A DNA stretch of 30,000 nt. It comes from Prorocentrum cordatum (Eukaryota > Sar > Dinophyceae > Prorocentrales > Prorocentraceae). The notes below the pieces were generated by a model. It was not told where the DNA came from and made no database searches. It was given only the letters and a program-made list of their open reading frames with translations. Shown in pieces: positions 20,541 through 30,000 of the stretch. Both the position numbers and the translations under genes were made by a program. Each line of letters begins with the position of its first letter. The first letter of the stretch is position 1. The stretch lies in contig CAUYUJ010007423.1 of NCBI GenBank assembly GCA_963575745.1, positions 1 to 30,000 on the forward strand, written 5' to 3'.

Positions 20541-20680
20541 GCAGTAGCGAAAGAAGGACTTATGCGAACATGAACACACGCTGGTTTTGAAAATAATCAA
20601 TGCGTAAACGTTCGCATTGCGCGGCTGGTCTCGCGGATTGGGGGACCATGTCCATCTGCGTTGGTGGGCGCGTGCGGTAA
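20541..20680 (+). repeat. Dispersed repeat H, copy 2
   Basis: GCGAAAGAAGGACTTATGCG, ACACGCTGGTTTTGAAAATA, GGCTGGTCTCGCGGATTGGG and GTGGGCGCGTGCGG line up with 6490-6645. Confidence 0.75.
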
Positions 20681-21070
20681 GGGCCCGACCGCAAGATACC
20701 TCCCACAAGAAACCCAATCTTGAGACCCCAGGGCGCCCATCGTTTTTTGGTTTGGGAGCGTCATGCCTCCATCGCAGAACCATCGAAACCCAAGGAACCC
20801 AGGGCACCCTCGAGGCAAGCAGGGCGTTCCTTGGCATGGGCCTCCACTGTACGTTGTTCGTGGGCTCCCAATTTGGGGCGTTCCGGGGGCATGTTGGGCG
20901 CTTGGGACCCTCTTGGGCCATTTCCGGCCCTCCTTGACGGCCTCTGCGGCCAGCGTCGGACAGTTTTGGTGGGATTCTCGGCCGTCTCGGGGTTCAGAGC
21001 CTTTGAACATTGGGAGAATGTTTCGGTCGCAAAATATGGTGGCCAGGCATACGCAGATCAGCGTCGGTTG
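20681..21070 (+). other. Unassigned stretch of balanced composition
   Basis: Open frames occur on both strands. The plus strand has a GTTTCGGTCGCAAAATATGG region at 21016. I recognise nothing. Confidence 0.35.
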
Positions 21071-21190
21071 GCGTCGATTCGCGTCTGGGAGTCGATGACA
21101 TCGCGCCGATTTAGTGTCGGGTAGCACCGATTAGCGTCGATCTAGCGTCGATAGCGTCGATTTAGCGTCGACGAGGGTCGATTCGCAAGA
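21060..21190 (+). repeat. Cluster of GCGTCGAT motifs
   Basis: TTGGCGTCGATTCGCGTCTG, then repeated AGCGTCGATCTA, AGCGTCGATAGC, GCGTCGATTTAG and CGACGAGGGTCGATTCGC. The unit of about 10 to 12 bases is irregular. Confidence 0.75.
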
Positions 21191-21487
21191 GCCGACAAGA
21201 TGGTATGGGAGGCCCCCGTGAGTTGCCACCGCAAAGTGCGAACATCTTCTGGAAACCGTCGGGGATCCATGTTTGCCGCCCCTTGAGACCGTCTTGGGGG
21301 TCTTCGTGGGCCCTTTCAAGCCTCGCTTCTTCGTCGTCGTCGTCCTCCACCTCCTCCTCCTTCGTATTTTGGCCAGTTCTAGCATCGTGGAGTCCCCTTC
21401 CGACCAGTTGGTGAACCAACGATTTCCATAATCCCTGAACGTCCTCCCAATGCTTCTCCGCTTCTGAATCGGTTTCGCCCACTTCAT
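21190..21487 (-). CDS. Putative exon, acidic, minus strand
   Basis: A minus frame reads TDSEAEKHWEDVQGLWKSLV, then HQLVGRGLHDARTGQNTKEE, an acidic run EVEDDDDEEARLERAHEDPQ, then DGLKGRQTWIPDGFQKMFAL. Mixed hydrophobic and charged residues outside the acidic run look protein-like. A second minus frame is also open (very basic), so the choice is not certain. An AG (TACGTAG) precedes it at the upstream end. No family is recognised, and no partner exon is certain. Confidence 0.3.
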
Positions 21488-21499
21488 CTACGTACATAC

Positions 21500-21708
21500 T
21501 TGTTCTCAGACTCCACCTCCCTCCATCCCCTATTCCCTATCCCCTGCCGCCTCCTCCTCCTCCTCCTCCTCCTCCTCACCCTGTCCCTGTCCCTTCTCTT
21601 TCTCCCCCTCCTTGTCCTCCTACCGTTCCTCCTCCTGCGCCTTCCTCCCCTTCATCCTCCTCATTCTCATCCTCGTCGTCCTCCTCCTTCTCCCATGTCC
21701 TCGCAGGC
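21500..21708 (+). repeat. CCT/CTT pyrimidine-rich tract
   Basis: Nearly all C and T with TCC repeats, ending TCCTCGCAG at 21701-21709. It may be the polypyrimidine tract of a 3' splice site for the segment that follows. Confidence 0.7.
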
Positions 21709-21709
21709 G

Positions 21710-21905
21710 GTGCTGGCATGGTGGTTTTCGTTCGATTGTCTTGGCTTCCAGGCTTAGTGGAGGCCGGCAGGCAGACGATGTTCTGCACCAGCGAGGTGCC
21801 AGAGGGGCTGAACGCGGGTGTGAAGCTGGTACTACCCGGACGTTTCCCGAATGTTGCCAATCAGGAAGTTATTTGGGCACTGCTCCGTCATTTTGTGTTA
21901 CTTCG
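21710..21905 (+). CDS. Putative exon, plus strand
   Basis: After the CCT tract and CGCAG, a frame from ATG 21718 reads MVVFVRLSWLPGLVEAGRQT, then MFCTSEVPEGLNAGVKLVLP, then GRFPNVANQEVIWALLRHFV. Composition is protein-like, and the position after a pyrimidine tract matches the arrangement at exon 4 of the methyltransferase. The downstream border is unknown. Not recognised. Confidence 0.33.
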
Positions 21906-21939
21906 GCACAGGAGGACTACAGCACTGTGTTTCATGGAC

Positions 21940-22095
21940 AGGCATCCTCGTGGCACCCTCGTGGCGTCTCCTCCTCCTGCTTCCGCTCCTCGTGCTCCTG
22001 CCTCTCGTCCTCCTCCTTCTTGCTGCGTTGATCGGGCATGCGCTGTACGGCTGTTGTGTCCTTGTGAGAAGCGGCATCAGACCCAGACTCTGATC
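21940..22095 (-). CDS. Putative exon, charged helix, minus strand
   Basis: A minus frame reads ESGSDAASHKDTTAVQRMPD, then QRSKKEDERQEHEERKQEEE, then TPRGCHEDACP and a stop. It follows GTGATCAG and would form a highly charged helix. The charged run could also come from a GAG-type repeat, so confidence is low. Confidence 0.27.
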
Positions 22096-22377
22096 ACCTT
22101 GGTACGCGGCGCAGGAGGCGCGAGGGAACACAGGTGGCGAAGCCCGCGAGGGCGAGAGTATTAGTGTTGCGGTGATGGCAAGGAAGTGCAGGGTGTCTCC
22201 TCCACTGCACCCCACCCGTATCGTCGCGTACGCCCCGCCCCTCAAGAGTCAGTGCGGGCCGCGCGGCATCGCGGCAGTGGAAGCGTTTGTCGAAACAGAG
22301 CAGGGCCGATGCTAACGTGCCTTGGAATTTGTGTGCTTATCAAACGATGCCCTTCAGCGTAGACTGAATCGTGACGT

Positions 22378-22539
22378 ATGGCGGCGTGCGGTACCATTGG
22401 TGGACATCCAACCGAGTGGTGCCTGGACAGGGCCCTCTCCGAGGGGCTCGTCGGCGAGCTGCCCGCCCGTGGGGCTGCCCTGGCAAGACGCAGACTTTCT
22501 GCAGCGCCAGCGGCGAGTCCACGGCCGAACGGGGCTTAA
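22378..22539 (+). CDS. Small open frame, 53 codons
   Basis: ATG 22378 to TAA 22537. It begins MAACGTIGGHPTEWCLDRAL, then SEGLVGELPARGAALARRRL. Third positions are rich in G and C, as in the methyltransferase exons. Upstream the frame is not clearly closed by an acceptor. Not recognised, and it may be chance. Confidence 0.22.
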   Translation: MAACGTIGGHPTEWCLDRALSEGLVGELPARGAALARRRLSAAPAASPRPNGA

Positions 22540-22744
22540 CGTGAACTCTGCTCACATCCTCCGCCACCTCCTCCCCCTTCACCCCTCCACCTCCACCCAC
22601 ACCTCCGAAGCCAGGCTTGAACAGTGCCCTCTCTGAGGGTTTTTGGTGTCTCCCGACCGCCGCCGCTGCCTAATGCTAGATTGTGAGCGCTGCGTGCGAC
22701 GTGATGTGAGCAGCAGGCAGGCCATGTGGTCGTGACCACTCTGC

Positions 22745-22975
22745 TAGACGTCCTCCACCTCCTCCTCCCCGCTTGTTCTCGTGCTACCGCGCCCTCCTCC
22801 CCCCTCCTCTCTCTCTCTCTCTCCTGCTACGCCTCCGCCGTCTCCTCCTGTCCTCCATCTTCTCCCCCTCCATCTCGCGCCTTGTTCCTCCTCTCCCTCC
22901 TCTCCCTCCCTCCGCCTCCTCCTCCTTCCTTCTCCGCGGGTTCCCTCGCCGCCCCCCCATCCCTTGTCCTTAGGA
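22745..22975 (+). repeat. Pyrimidine-rich tract with CT and CTC repeats
   Basis: C and T for most of 230 bases, ending CCTTGTCCTTAG. GAACAG follows and a GTAGGC lies 40 bases on, so a very short exon is conceivable. Confidence 0.7.
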
Positions 22976-23009
22976 ACAGTGCCTCCCTGCCGCGCCCCGA
23001 GGCTTGTGG

Positions 23010-23470
23010 GTAGGCGGGCCGGATGTTTCGCTCGACCCGTCCTCGCTGGCCATGGTCCTGAAGTCTGCAGTTTTTGCAGCAGCTTCCCGTCTGGAGGGTG
23101 GTGGGTTTTCAGCGTGCGGCTTTGGCATCGGCGCCGCGCACATTTGCGTCACGACTTTCGTGGGCCTCGCACGTGAAGGGCGCGTGGCTTTCAGAATCTG
23201 GCCCCTCGCTGTACGCCGCGCACAACAGTCTTACACGTTTGCAAGAGTTTCACGGATTGAGAGGAGAAGGAGGAGGAGGAGGAGGAGGAGGAGGAGGAGG
23301 AGGAGGAGGAGGAGGAGGAGGAGGAGAAGGAGGAGAATGCGGTTCTCGCCTAAGCGCTGCGCGCATTCGCCTTACAACGCTGCAGGCGTCGCGCGGGTGG
23401 AGGGCGCGTTCCTTTTCAATCTGTGCTTACCGCTGGAGCGCCACGCGCAGTCGATGTACATACATCACAT
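23010..23470 (+). other. Stretch around a GGA array with weak, diverged repeats
   Basis: The segments on each side of the GGA array (23263-23336) share a loose pattern of GCGCACATTTGCGTCAC-like and GCGCGCATTCGCCTTAC-like units. They recall the decayed minisatellite of module B. A plus frame reads VLKSAVFAAASRLEGGGFSA but is not supported. Confidence 0.35.
23263..23336 (+). repeat. GGA trinucleotide array
   Basis: GAGGAGGAGG for about 70 bases. Confidence 0.95.
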
Positions 23471-23830
23471 TCAAGGGTCCTTATTCGGGGGTGGACAGAA
23501 CCCCCAACAGTGACACGTCGATTAGTGAATTGTCCGTCTTCGGTTCTCGCCGTTATTTTCCAGGCCTGCGCCCGCCAGGTTTGGGCCTCAGGTAGTTTTC
23601 ACTAAACCACGTTTTACTAAAGGGAGGTCTGTCCATCCCCGACTTATGGTTGACGTCCCAGACATGGTGTCTCGGCGCGATTTCTTCGCAGGAGCGATGG
23701 TTTGGCACGGTTCGGACTTTTTCCATACCGTTATTTTTTTCCGGCGGGGAATTTCCCTTAGCGAAATGATCTCAGTTGGGATCTAAGAAGAGGAATTCTG
23801 AAGGGAGGGGTTACTGCAACATCGCTGATG
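23471..23830 (+). other. Unassigned, AT-richer stretch
   Basis: No repeat or coding signal. TTTTCACTAAACCACGTTTTACTAAAGG contains a short direct repeat of TTTTACTAAA type. Confidence 0.4.
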
Positions 23831-23999
23831 CGTCTTGGATTTGCACTGGTCCTCCTCCTCGCCCTCCCTCACCCCCCCTCTCCCTGCGCCACTTCTCTTG
23901 CACTGCGCCGACCGCGCAGTGTCTGGGGCCGATGAAGCCCCTGACCGGCTGGCAGGAGCGCCCCGCCACGGCCCGAAGTTTTCTCGCCGTCGTCGTCGG

Positions 24000-24300
24000 A
24001 GGGGGATGCGTGGGGGGAAAGAGGAGGGGGAGGGGGCGTGGGTGGGGAGGTGGGGGTGGGGGAGTGTGTAGGAGGAGGAGGCGGAGGAGGAGGAGGATGA
24101 GAAGGAAGAGGGGGACGAGGAGGTGGATCATCAGGAGACAAAGCGATACAAGACAAGACAAGACAAGACAAGAGTTTCAATCATCCACGCAGGAGGAACA
24201 GGAGGTGGAGGGGGAGGAGGAGGAGGATGAGGAAGGGTGAGGTTGATGAGGGGGGCAGGACGGAGGAGGAGGAGGGGTAGGAGGGGGTGGCTGAAGGGGA
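24000..24300 (+). repeat. G/A-rich tract with GGA and AAGAC repeats
   Basis: GGGGGA and GGAGGA repeats at 24000-24120 and 24180-24300. Between them AAGAC occurs in tandem (24149-24173). On the minus strand the second tract is a pyrimidine tract just downstream of the exon at 24310-24538. Confidence 0.85.
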
Positions 24301-24309
24301 TGGTGGGAC

Positions 24310-24538
24310 TTCGATGAGAAACTTCAGGTTTCCAGCTTGATTCGTATCCCATAATTTTTCAATCATGTGCAATACCAGAAAGACCATGCTTTGCAGCTGA
24401 GTGTCTGGAACAAATGAAGCAACACATTGGTACCCAGCTTTCCTGGCGCGCTTCTGGCATACAGCGGAGGCACAACCCAACCCCTTCAGGAGAAAAGGAT
24501 CAATCAACGTTTTTGTTGAACTTGTTGGTTTGGGGGTG
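24310..24538 (-). CDS. Probable internal exon, minus strand, family unknown
   Basis: On the minus strand a long CT tract ends CTCCTAG at 24545-24539. The frame that follows reads KPTSSTKTLIDPFLLKGLGC, then ASAVCQKRARKAGYQCVASF, then VPDTQLQSMVFLVLHMIEKL, then WDTNQAGNLKFLIE, and ends at GAA|GTCCCA, a GT donor. This helical, uncomplicated sequence with both splice borders in place looks like real protein, perhaps part of a HEAT-like or other alpha-helical repeat protein. I cannot name a family. Its G+C content is lower than that of the methyltransferase exons. CTGAAG at 24484-24489 is an alternative acceptor. Confidence 0.5.
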
Positions 24539-24539
24539 C

Positions 24540-24725
24540 TAGGAGGGGGAGGGAGGGGAGGGAGGGAGGGAAGGAGAGAGAGAGAGAACGAGAGAGAGAG
24601 ACAGAGAGACAGAGTGACAGAGACAGATCGAGAGAGAGAGAGAGAGAGATTCCGAGAGAACGAGAGAGAGGACAAAGAGAGAGAGAGAGAGAGAGATGAC
24701 GTGCGAGAGAAAGAGAGCGAGCGAG
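24540..24725 (+). repeat. GA dinucleotide-rich tract
   Basis: GGGAGG then GAGAGAGA repeats with CGAGAG variants. On the minus strand it is a 180-base pyrimidine tract directly before the acceptor of the exon at 24310-24538. Confidence 0.92.
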
Positions 24726-25029
24726 ACCGATGCATGTGTACAAGTATGTAGCTCCTGCCCATACGCACGTATATGTCAACACCCAGCGAAGTTGCAGAAA
24801 CAGTTTTTCGCCTCCCCAGCACCACCATCTGCGGCCACGCCGCTACCTTGCGCTCGCCCCGACCTCGCTCCCGTTCCCAGCCCTCGCTCACCGCTTCGTG
24901 CAGGCCGCCCAACAAACCGTGGGGGCGCGGATCTCGCGTGGAGGGTCGGCGTAGGCCGTCCTGCCTTGGGCACGGGGCAGGGGGACCGCTTTCGTGGGCT
25001 GGCTCGGGGCGCGCGGGGGGGGGGAGGTC

Positions 25030-25107
25030 CAGAACTGGTCGTCGGGTGGGGTGAGCTGAGAGCGTGTCTGTGTATTTGGGCACACCATGAGTGCATTGCC
25101 CACTGCA
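25030..25107 (-). CDS. Putative exon, minus strand
   Basis: On the minus strand CACACACTTTTTTGTTCCCACAG is a textbook acceptor ending at 25108. The frame after it reads VGNALMVCPNTQTRSQLTPP, then DDQFWT. A donor is not clear. It could be an upstream exon of the gene that includes 24310-24538. Family unknown. Confidence 0.35.
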
Positions 25108-25118
25108 CTGTGGGAACA

Positions 25119-25265
25119 AAAAAGTGTGCGTGTGCGTGTGTGTGTGTGTGTCTCTGTGTCTCTGTGTGTGTGTGTGTGCGCGTGCGTATGTGTCCGCGAC
25201 TCCCAGCAGTAAGAGTGAGAGAGAGAGAGGGGGAGAGAGATAGCGAGAGAGAGAGAGAACAGAAA
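25119..25265 (+). repeat. GT then GA dinucleotide tracts
   Basis: GTGTGTGTGTGTCTCTGTG at 25127-25190 and GAGAGAGAGA at 25214-25258. Confidence 0.92.
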
Positions 25266-25539
25266 CTGTGTGGGTGTCTTGTGCGAGTGTGCGTGCTTGC
25301 TGATGCTTCGCCGCTCTCATCCTTCGCTGCTGCCTCCTGTTGGCCGTGTCGGCGTTCGCCCCGAGCCCACTGTCCAGGCTGGCACGATGTCCCACTGCAT
25401 GGTGGCTCCAGCCCCAGTGAATTGCCAACGCGGGGGGGCGCGCGGCCAGGGGAATCGCCGCCCGCGCCTTGCCTCAGCACGAGAGGTTAGGAGCAGGAGC
25501 ATGACGAGTCGAGAGGGTGACGGGAAGGCGTTGGGGTGA

Positions 25540-27105
25540 TAACGATGATGGTGAAAAATGATGATGATGTTGATGATGATGGTGGTGGTAGTGATGATGA
25601 TTGTGGTGGTGGTGATGGTGATGATGATGGTGATGGTGCTGGTGATGCTGTGGATGCTGCTGATGATGGTGATGCCGATGACGATGGCGATAAAGATGCT
25701 GATGATGCTGCTGCTGATGATGATGAGGACGTTGGTGAATCTGGTGACGACGACTGCGACTACGGCGACAATGATGATGACAGTGATGATGCTGGTGCTG
25801 GTGATAATGACGATGATGATGCGGCTGATGTTGATGATGATGACGACGGCGACGACGACGATGACGACGATGGTGGTGGTGATCATGCTGACTGTGATGG
25901 TTCTAGTGATGCTGATGATTAGGATAATGAGGGTGATGACGAACAACTTCGGCGACGATGCTGATGATGATGATGATGTTCATGCTGTTGATGATGCTGA
26001 CGATGATGCGGATTCTGATTATGCGCATGATGATGGCGACGACGATGCTGCTGATACTGCTGCTGAAGATGCTGATGATGATGACGACGATGCTGGTGCT
26101 GCCTGCAATGCTGGTGTTGATGACGTCGACGGTGTTGTGGCTGCTGATGATGCTGCTGTTGCCGCTGATGGCGATGATGATGCTGCTGCTGCTGATGACG
26201 CTGACGACGCGGTTGCTGGTGTTGAGGTTGAGGCTGCTGAGGTTGATGATGATAACGACGGCAATGCTGATGCTGATGTCGACGACCATGCGGATCAAGT
26301 TCACGATGCTCCTTGTGCTGGTTTTGGTGTTGGTGGTGGTGGTGATGGTGATGATGATACTGATGGTGGTGATGACGATGGTGCTTCTTGTGTTGATGCT
26401 GGCGACGATGCTACTGCTGCTGATGACGACAACGACGATGATGCGTACGACGATGATGGTAATGATGATGAATTTGATGTTGATGCTGATGATGGTGATG
26501 CTGCTGCTGCTGATGACGATGATGATGATGGCTATGCTGCTGATGATGATGACGATGCTGCTGATGCTGATGATGATGGTGATGCCGATGCTGACGGTGA
26601 TGTTGATGCTGATGCTGATGATCCTCATGTCGATGACAATGATGATGATAATGCTGATGTTTATTATGATGCTGATGATGACGACGATGACGACGGCGAT
26701 CCCGATGATGATGATGACTATGCTGGTGGTGGTGATGCGGATGAGTGTGATGATGATGCTGATGATGATTATGCTGATGGTGAGGGTGCTGATGATTAGG
26801 ATGATGTCGGCACTGACGACGACGATGATGAAGACGGCGATGAGGTTAATGATTACGATGCTGATGATGATGATGATGATGATGCTGTTGATATTGATGT
26901 TGCTGATGATGGTGACGATGAGGATGATGATACTGGTGATGATGATGACAGCGATGATGATGTGATGATGATGTTGGTGTTGTCGATGTCGATGATGCTG
27001 CCGATTGCGCTGATGTTGCTGCTGTGGATGGACGGTGCTCATGGTGATGCTGTTGTTGAGAATGATTCTGTTGATGATGATAATGACGATGATTATGACA
27101 GTGAC

Positions 27106-27151
<46 letters not shown>

Positions 27152-28372
27152 CTGATGACGATGGCGACGCGGATTCTGATGAAGTCGACGGCGTTGGTGG
27201 TGTTGGTGTTGGTGTTGACCGCGATGCTGATGATGTTGATGATGATGTCGATGTCGATGACGATGGTGACGGTTCTGCTGGTGGCGATTCTGGCGGCAAT
27301 GGTATTGTTGTTGTTGGCCATGTCCGACGGTGATGATGGTGATGATGATGATGGTGTTGATGCTGTTGACGATGATTCTGATGATGTTACTGCTGATGCT
27401 TGTGCTCGTGCTGATGCTGACGACGATGATGCTGACGCTGATGATGATGATGATGATGATGAGGATGAAGATTTTGGTGATGCGAATGGCGATGGCGGCG
27501 ACGGCGACGATACTGGCTGCGATGATAAGTGTGATGATGCTGATGCTGAAGATGCGCATGCTCATGATGCGTATGATGACGATGTCACTGGAGAAGATGG
27601 TGAGCATGCTGATGATGCTAATGATGCTGATGCTGATGATGATGATGGTGGTGATGATACGTCTGCTGGCGACGATGATGATGACCTGTTGATGATGGTG
27701 CTGATGATTATGATGATGACGATCATGATGATTCCGATGTCAATGATGATACTGAGTGTGATGATGATGACGATGGCGGTGATGCTGATGATGATGTTGA
27801 TGATGCTGATGCTGATGACGATGATGATGACGGTGATGTCGCTGTTGCTGCTGCTGATGGTGCTGAACTGATGATGCTGAGGTTGTTGATGATGATGTCG
27901 ATGACGATGGCGATGCGGATGCTGATGACGACGACGAATCGGATCATGATACTTCTGCTGTCGATGGTGGTGTTGGTGTTGGTTTTGGTGGTGGTGACGA
28001 TGATGGTGGTGATGAAGATGATGCTGATGACGTTGATGGTGCTGGTGCTGGTGGTGGCGATGATGGCGATGATGGTACTACTGCTGGGGATGACACTGGT
28101 CATGGTGATTACGACGACGATGATGATGATGACGATGATGAGATGATGATGATGGTGATGATGATGTTGATGATGATGTTCATGGTAATGCTGATGATGA
28201 TGCTTATTCGTATTATTCTCATTCTTGTTATTATTACTAGTATCGATCGTATTATCAGTAGTATCAGTCCTATCATTCACATACTATTATGATTATAATG
28301 ATGCTGTTGCTGATGGTGATGATGACGCTGACGATGCTGCTGATGCTGCTGCTGCTGACGAGTATGATGATT

Positions 28373-28435
<63 letters not shown>

Positions 28436-28650
28436 CTGATGATGATGATGATGATGAGGATGATGATGATGATGATGATGTCTATGATTCTGATTATTAG
28501 TTTGTTTTTATTGCAATTACTTGTACGATGGTGAGTATGATGCTGATGCTGATGCTGATGCTGATGCTGATGCTGATGATGCTGCTGATGCTGCTGTTGC
28601 TGCTGACGATGATGACGGTGATGATGGTGATCATGGTTATGATGATGAGT
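25540..28650 (+). repeat. Degenerate GAT trinucleotide array of about 3.1 kb
   Basis: Almost every third base is G. The following base is mostly A but often C, G or T, and the next is T or C. The plus frames therefore read Asp with Ala, Gly and Val, or Met with Leu, and the minus frames read Ile with Val or His with Gln. Open frames of up to about 470 codons result. An AT-rich interruption lies at 28203-28300, a pure GAT block at 28375-28490 and a GATGCT hexamer block at 28536-28585. I do not call a gene. Confidence 0.93.
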
Positions 28651-28860
28651 AGCATGAAGCGGAGGAGAAGGATGAATCAGATAAGGATGATGTAGAACAT
28701 CAGGATGATAATGAGGGAACGGATGAGGAGACAGAAGAGGAAGAAGTGTGATAGAAGAAAGGCGGGGAGGAGGAAGGATCAGGAGGGGGGGTGAGTGGAC
28801 GGCGAGCGAATTATGCGAACGGGAGGAGGATCAGCAGTGTAATGAGGATGATATGAAGGA
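28651..28860 (+). other. GA-rich link between GAT arrays
   Basis: Contains a 30-codon acidic frame (AEEKDESDKDDVEHQDDNEG start) closed by TGA at 28749. Probably only composition, but it is less repetitive than its surroundings. Confidence 0.4.
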
Positions 28861-29060
28861 GCATGATGAGTATGATGATGCTGATGATGATCAGGTTGAT
28901 GATGCTGCTGCTGATGATGATATTGATGATGAGGTTGATGATGATGCTGATGATGCCGATGATGATACGGGGGGGGGCTGTGTTGACGTTGACGCTGAGG
29001 CTGAGGCTGGTAATGAGGATGCTGCTGCTGATGATGATGGCGGTAGTGGTAGTGGTGGTC
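28861..29060 (+). repeat. GAT array, second block
   Basis: GATGATGCTGATGATGAT-type repeat, ending GGCGGTAGTGGTAGTGGTGG. Confidence 0.9.
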
Positions 29061-29109
29061 ATGATGACGTTGTGGGGGAGGAAGGAGAAGAGCAGGTGGA
29101 GAACTTAAT

Positions 29110-29342
29110 GGGCCCTGGAAACGACAGAGCCGTTTTTTTACCGGTTCCGTTCTGCCGTTTTTTTGCCGGCTCCGACGCCTTTTTTTTTCCGGTCCCGTCG
29201 CCGTTTTTTGACCGGTTCCGCCTCCGGTTCCAATCCTGGAGCCGTTTTTTCCCGTTTCCGGTCGCCGTTTTTTTGCCGTTTCCATTTTCAAGGGGCATTT
29301 TTTGGAAACGGTGAAAAAACGGCCCTGCCGTTTCCGGGGCCC
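29110..29342 (+). mobile_element. TIR element Q with CCG(T)n inner repeats
   Basis: Left end GGGCCCTGGAAACGACAGAG then CCGTTTTTTT. Right end AAAAAACGGCCCTGCCGTTT then CCGGGGCCC. Inside, CCGTTTTTTTGCCGG-like units recur about eight times, spaced roughly 20 to 30 bases. 233 bp in a GA-rich setting. No duplication is clear at its flanks. Confidence 0.85.
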
Positions 29343-29755
29343 ACAAAGGTGGAGGATGAGGATGAGGAGGAGGAGGAGGAGGAGGAGGAGGAGTAGGATG
29401 ACGATGGGGAGCAGGGGAGGATGCAAGGGCGAGCAAGAGAAGGCGGGCGGCGGAGCAGCGGGTGGTGGGGTGGGGTAGGAGAGACGAGAGGACGAGGGGG
29501 AGAAGCGAGAAGGGGAGAGGAAGAAGGGGGATCCTGGGGGAGGAGGGAGAAGGATGAGGAGAAGGAGTCGAAGGATGAGGAGGATGAAAAGGAGGAGGGC
29601 GAGAGGGCGGATGTCGGAGAAATTGGAGGGAGGGGATGAGGGGGCGGGGAATGGGTGAGGAGGGGAAGGAACACGACGGAGAGGAACAAGGAGTGGGGTC
29701 ACTGGTAGTGGTGGAGGAGGAGGAGGAGGAGAAGAAGAAGAGAAAGCAAGAAGAG
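29343..29755 (+). repeat. G/A-rich low-complexity DNA
   Basis: GGAGGA, GATGAGGA and GAAGGGG repeats. Open frames read Glu/Gly/Arg and are composition artefacts. Confidence 0.85.
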
Positions 29756-30000
29756 GAATAATAACAACAATAATAATAAGAGGAAGAAAACTAATAGTAC
29801 TAATAATGTTATTATTATTTATAATAATAATGATAATAATAAGAATCATACTAAGAAAAATATCAACAATAATATTATTACTATTAATAATAAGAAGAAG
29901 AAGAATAAGAAGTATCACACTAATGATAATAAGAAGAATAACACTAATAACACTCATAATAATAATAATAATATTAAGAATAATACTAAGAAGAAACATA
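29756..30000 (+). repeat. AAT/AAG-rich low-complexity DNA
   Basis: AATAATAATA, ATTATTATT and AAGAAGAAG blocks to the edge of the window, a sharp change from the GC-rich left half. Confidence 0.9.

Noticed and set aside
24181-25428. A single 415-codon minus-strand protein
   Set aside because: The frame runs through GA and GT microsatellites (poly Ser/Leu, Thr/His). Only 24310-24538 has splice borders and non-repetitive sequence.
25558-27321. Very long open frames (413 codons plus, 472 codons minus) in the GAT region
   Set aside because: They exist on both strands and in overlapping frames because GAT/ATC repeats rarely form stops in two of three frames. The translations are poly Asp/Ala/Gly or poly Ile/Val/Ser with no domain, start or splice evidence.
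1-30000. tRNA, rRNA and spliced-leader RNA genes
   Set aside because: I looked for a dinoflagellate spliced-leader core (TTTTGGCTCAAG) and for tRNA cloverleaf landmarks and saw none. The many short hairpins here are element ends and palindromes. A covariance-model scan would be needed to be sure.

Overview
This window is eukaryotic nuclear DNA and most likely comes from a dinoflagellate. The evidence is GC-rich coding exons split by introns with GT, GC and GA donors, short direct repeats at several exon-intron borders, very long TTG and GAT trinucleotide arrays, and many short terminal-inverted-repeat (TIR) elements, several of which sit inside introns. TTG arrays at this density recall published accounts of the dinoflagellate Polarella glacialis, but I cannot confirm a species. 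There is no bacterial operon structure, CRISPR array, rRNA or recognisable tRNA. Most long open frames in the window are products of simple repeats.

The one gene I can read with conviction is on the plus strand, about 1109 to 9654. It has nine inferred exons and encodes about 460 residues: a signal anchor, an Ala/Pro-rich stem, and a catalytic domain of the METTL24/FkbM-like SAM-dependent methyltransferase type. Key motifs are ISFGI, HLYDCF and KIDAEGGEW, and the C-terminus ends at a TAG stop. From 5238 onward all junction phases agree when the splice sites are chosen as described. Only the exon 1 to exon 2 junction is loose.

The introns and flanks of this gene (1.2 to 14.4 kb) are a mosaic of at least ten families of 130 to 260 bp TIR elements. 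I label them D, E, F, G, I, J, K, L, M, N, P, Q and R. Several have recognisable target-site duplications. Two introns (8030-8189 and 9428-9608) are almost exactly one element each, with splice sites at or inside the element ends. This is the pattern expected of introners, that is, introns born from transposable elements, and here several unrelated families appear to have contributed to a single gene.

From 12.3 to 20.3 kb, and again at the left edge (1-940), there is a cluster of repeat modules (A, B, C) joined by TTG arrays. All nine arrays have TTG on the plus strand. This part also holds a 21-bp minisatellite (16.75-17.47 kb), a roughly 54-bp minisatellite (18.0-18.48 kb) and two poly-T tracts of over 50 bases.

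From 20.3 to 25.5 kb the sequence is less repetitive, with pyrimidine- or purine-rich tracts. It contains several weak exon candidates on both strands. The best is a minus-strand exon at 24310-24538. I could not assign a family to any of them.

From 25.5 to 29.1 kb there is a 3-kb degenerate GAT array, then one further TIR element (Q), then GA-rich and finally AT/GAA-rich low-complexity DNA to the end. All coordinates of exons and repeats are from reading by eye, so borders may be off by several bases.
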